DNA from: RHKX01 sp964641695
Lineage (GTDB): Bacteria > Actinomycetota > Thermoleophilia > Solirubrobacterales > 70-9
Assembly: GCA_964641695.1 (NCBI GenBank)
Contig: CAZXKG010000020.1
Span: 1-31,683 of the forward strand
DNA length: 31,683 bases
Direction of reading: 5' to 3'
Positions within the stretch are counted from its first letter, which is position 1. Each line of letters starts with the position of its first letter. The notes beneath the pieces were generated by a model. It saw only the letters and a program-made list of their open reading frames with translations, made no database searches and was not told the origin of the DNA. This document shows, one piece after another, positions 30,736 to 31,683 of this stretch. A program made the translations under genes and the position numbers.

Positions 30736-31683
30736 CTACTTGAGGACCCGGATCAGCTTCTTGTTGACGAACTCCTCGATCCCGTAGCGGCCCATCTCGC
30801 GACCGAACCCGGAGCGCTTGACGCCGCCGAAGGGGAGCTCGACCCCATCGAGACCGACGCCGTTGACGAAGACCATCCCGGTCTCGAGCCCGTCAGCTAC
30901 CCGCATCGCCTGGTCGGGATCGTCGGCGAAGACGTAGGAGCCCAGACCGAACGGCGTGTCGTTGGCGAGCTTCACGGCCTCCTCCTCGGAGCCGACCTTG
31001 TAGACGCTGGCGACGGGCCCGAAGAACTCCTCGCGATAGGCGTCGTTGTCGGGGGTGATCCCGGCGAGGACCGTCGTCGGGAACCAGTTGTCCTTGCGCT
31101 CTCCGCCGACCAGGACCTCGGCGCCCTGGGAGATCGCGCGGTCGAGCTGATCCTGCAGGCGCTCGGCGGCGGTCGCCGAGGAGAGCGGGCCGATCTCGGC
31201 GTCTTCGCTCGTCGGATCGGCGGCCTCGGTCCCCTGCATCTTGTCGGTGAACCTCGTGACGAAGTCGTCGTAGAGATCCTCGGTGACGATGAACCGCTTC
31301 GCCGCGTTGCACGACTGACCGGTGTTGTCCAGACGGGCGCCGATCGCGGCGTCGACGGCCTCGTCGATGTCATCGGTGCCGAGCAGGATGAACGGATCGG
31401 AGCCGCCCAGCTCGAGCACCACCTTCTTCAGGTTGCGACCGGCGATCTCGGCGACTGCCGCTCCTGCTCGCTCGGAGCCGGTCAACGAGACTCCCCGGAC
31501 CCGGGGATCGGCGATCACGTCTGCTGCCTGGTCGTTGGAGGCCAGGATCGTCTGGTAGGCGCCCGCCGGGAAGCCGGCGTCGCCGTAGATCGCGTGAATC
31601 GCCTCGGCCGACTCGGGGCATTGGGGGGCGGGCTTGAGCAGGATCGGGTTGCCGACGATCAGGTTCGGGCCGGCGAAGCGGGC
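30736..31683 (-). CDS. Aldehyde dehydrogenase (succinate-semialdehyde-type), 5' end outside the window
   Basis: The visible 315 residues are the C-terminal two thirds of an NAD(P)-dependent aldehyde dehydrogenase; the frame stays open to the window edge at 31683, so the start is not seen. Landmarks: NPILLKPAPQCPES (phosphate/adenine region), VSLTGSERAGAAVAE, LELGGSDPFIL (catalytic Glu), NTGQSCNAAKRF (catalytic Cys), and EEFFGPVASVYKV and FGGVKRSGFGREMG at the C-terminus. The GQSCNAAKR form is found in YneI/GabD-like succinate-semialdehyde dehydrogenases. It converges with the TPR gene; whether it belongs to the same regulon depends on its unseen promoter. Confidence 0.9.
   Translation of the reverse strand, partial: ARFAGPNLIVGNPILLKPAPQCPESAEAIHAIYGDAGFPAGAYQTILASNDQAADVIADPRVRGVSLTGSERAGAAVAEIAGRNLKKVVLELGGSDPFILLGTDDIDEAVDAAIGARLDNTGQSCNAAKRFIVTEDLYDDFVTRFTDKMQGTEAADPTSEDAEIGPLSSATAAERLQDQLDRAISQGAEVLVGGERKDNWFPTTVLAGITPDNDAYREEFFGPVASVYKVGSEEEAVKLANDTPFGLGSYVFADDPDQAMRVADGLETGMVFVNGVGLDGVELPFGGVKRSGFGREMGRYGIEEFVNKKLIRVLK

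Noticed and set aside
1..31683. CRISPR array, tRNA genes, transposases or integrase
   Set aside because: I saw no regularly spaced repeats, no tRNA-like cloverleaf ends and no transposase or recombinase motifs in the large frames; small tRNAs could still be missed by eye.

Overview
This is a high-GC, gene-dense window, most likely from a soil or environmental actinobacterium. The MMPL exporter with a large coiled-coil loop, the relic of a LuxR-type ATPase and the wealth of Liv/Hyu/MaoC catabolic genes would fit Thermoleophilia (Solirubrobacterales), but that placement is inference. A 10-N assembly gap lies at 11577-11586. I saw no rRNA, tRNA, CRISPR array or intact mobile element.

Left part (1-7600): a MarR regulator, a TetR regulator overlapping a BBE-type FAD oxidoreductase, a decayed LuxR-type ATPase fragment, an MMPL/RND-like exporter with a coiled coil of about 260 residues, and a YeiH-family membrane protein. 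A minus-strand promoter with a TetR-like palindrome in its spacer sits between the TetR and MarR genes.

Central and right part (7750-30650): a large catabolic island, nearly all on the minus strand. In transcription order from the right: a LysR regulator; an operon of MaoC-like protein, acyl-CoA ligase, HyuA, HyuB, zinc-less MDR reductase and EamA permease; an operon livG-livF-livH-livM possibly continuing into a MocR regulator; an operon of class-III aminotransferase, formamidase/acetamidase, SuyA-like and SuyB-like lyase subunits; and a separate livK-type binding lipoprotein. A divergent TPR protein gene is on the plus strand at 28854-30632. A GNAT acetyltransferase sits between two of the operons. 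A partial aldehyde dehydrogenase closes the window.

The main discovery is a shared cis element. Five promoters (livK, aminotransferase operon, livG operon, MaoC operon, TPR gene) each carry one copy of a 21-22 bp interrupted palindrome. Read toward the gene it is CTGGNNC-N7/8-GARCCAG, and a -35-like hexamer starting with TT always occupies the central spacer, followed 17-18 bp later by a -10-like hexamer. This ties the separate units into one predicted regulon: uptake of an organic, probably nitrogen-containing compound by a branched-chain-amino-acid-type ABC transporter, followed by transamination, amide hydrolysis, lyase/dehydratase chemistry, an ATP-dependent hydantoinase/carboxylase step and CoA activation. 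The substrate cannot be named from sequence alone; a sulfonate such as cysteate/sulfolactate or a cyclic amide are both possible. The regulator of the palindrome is also unproven.
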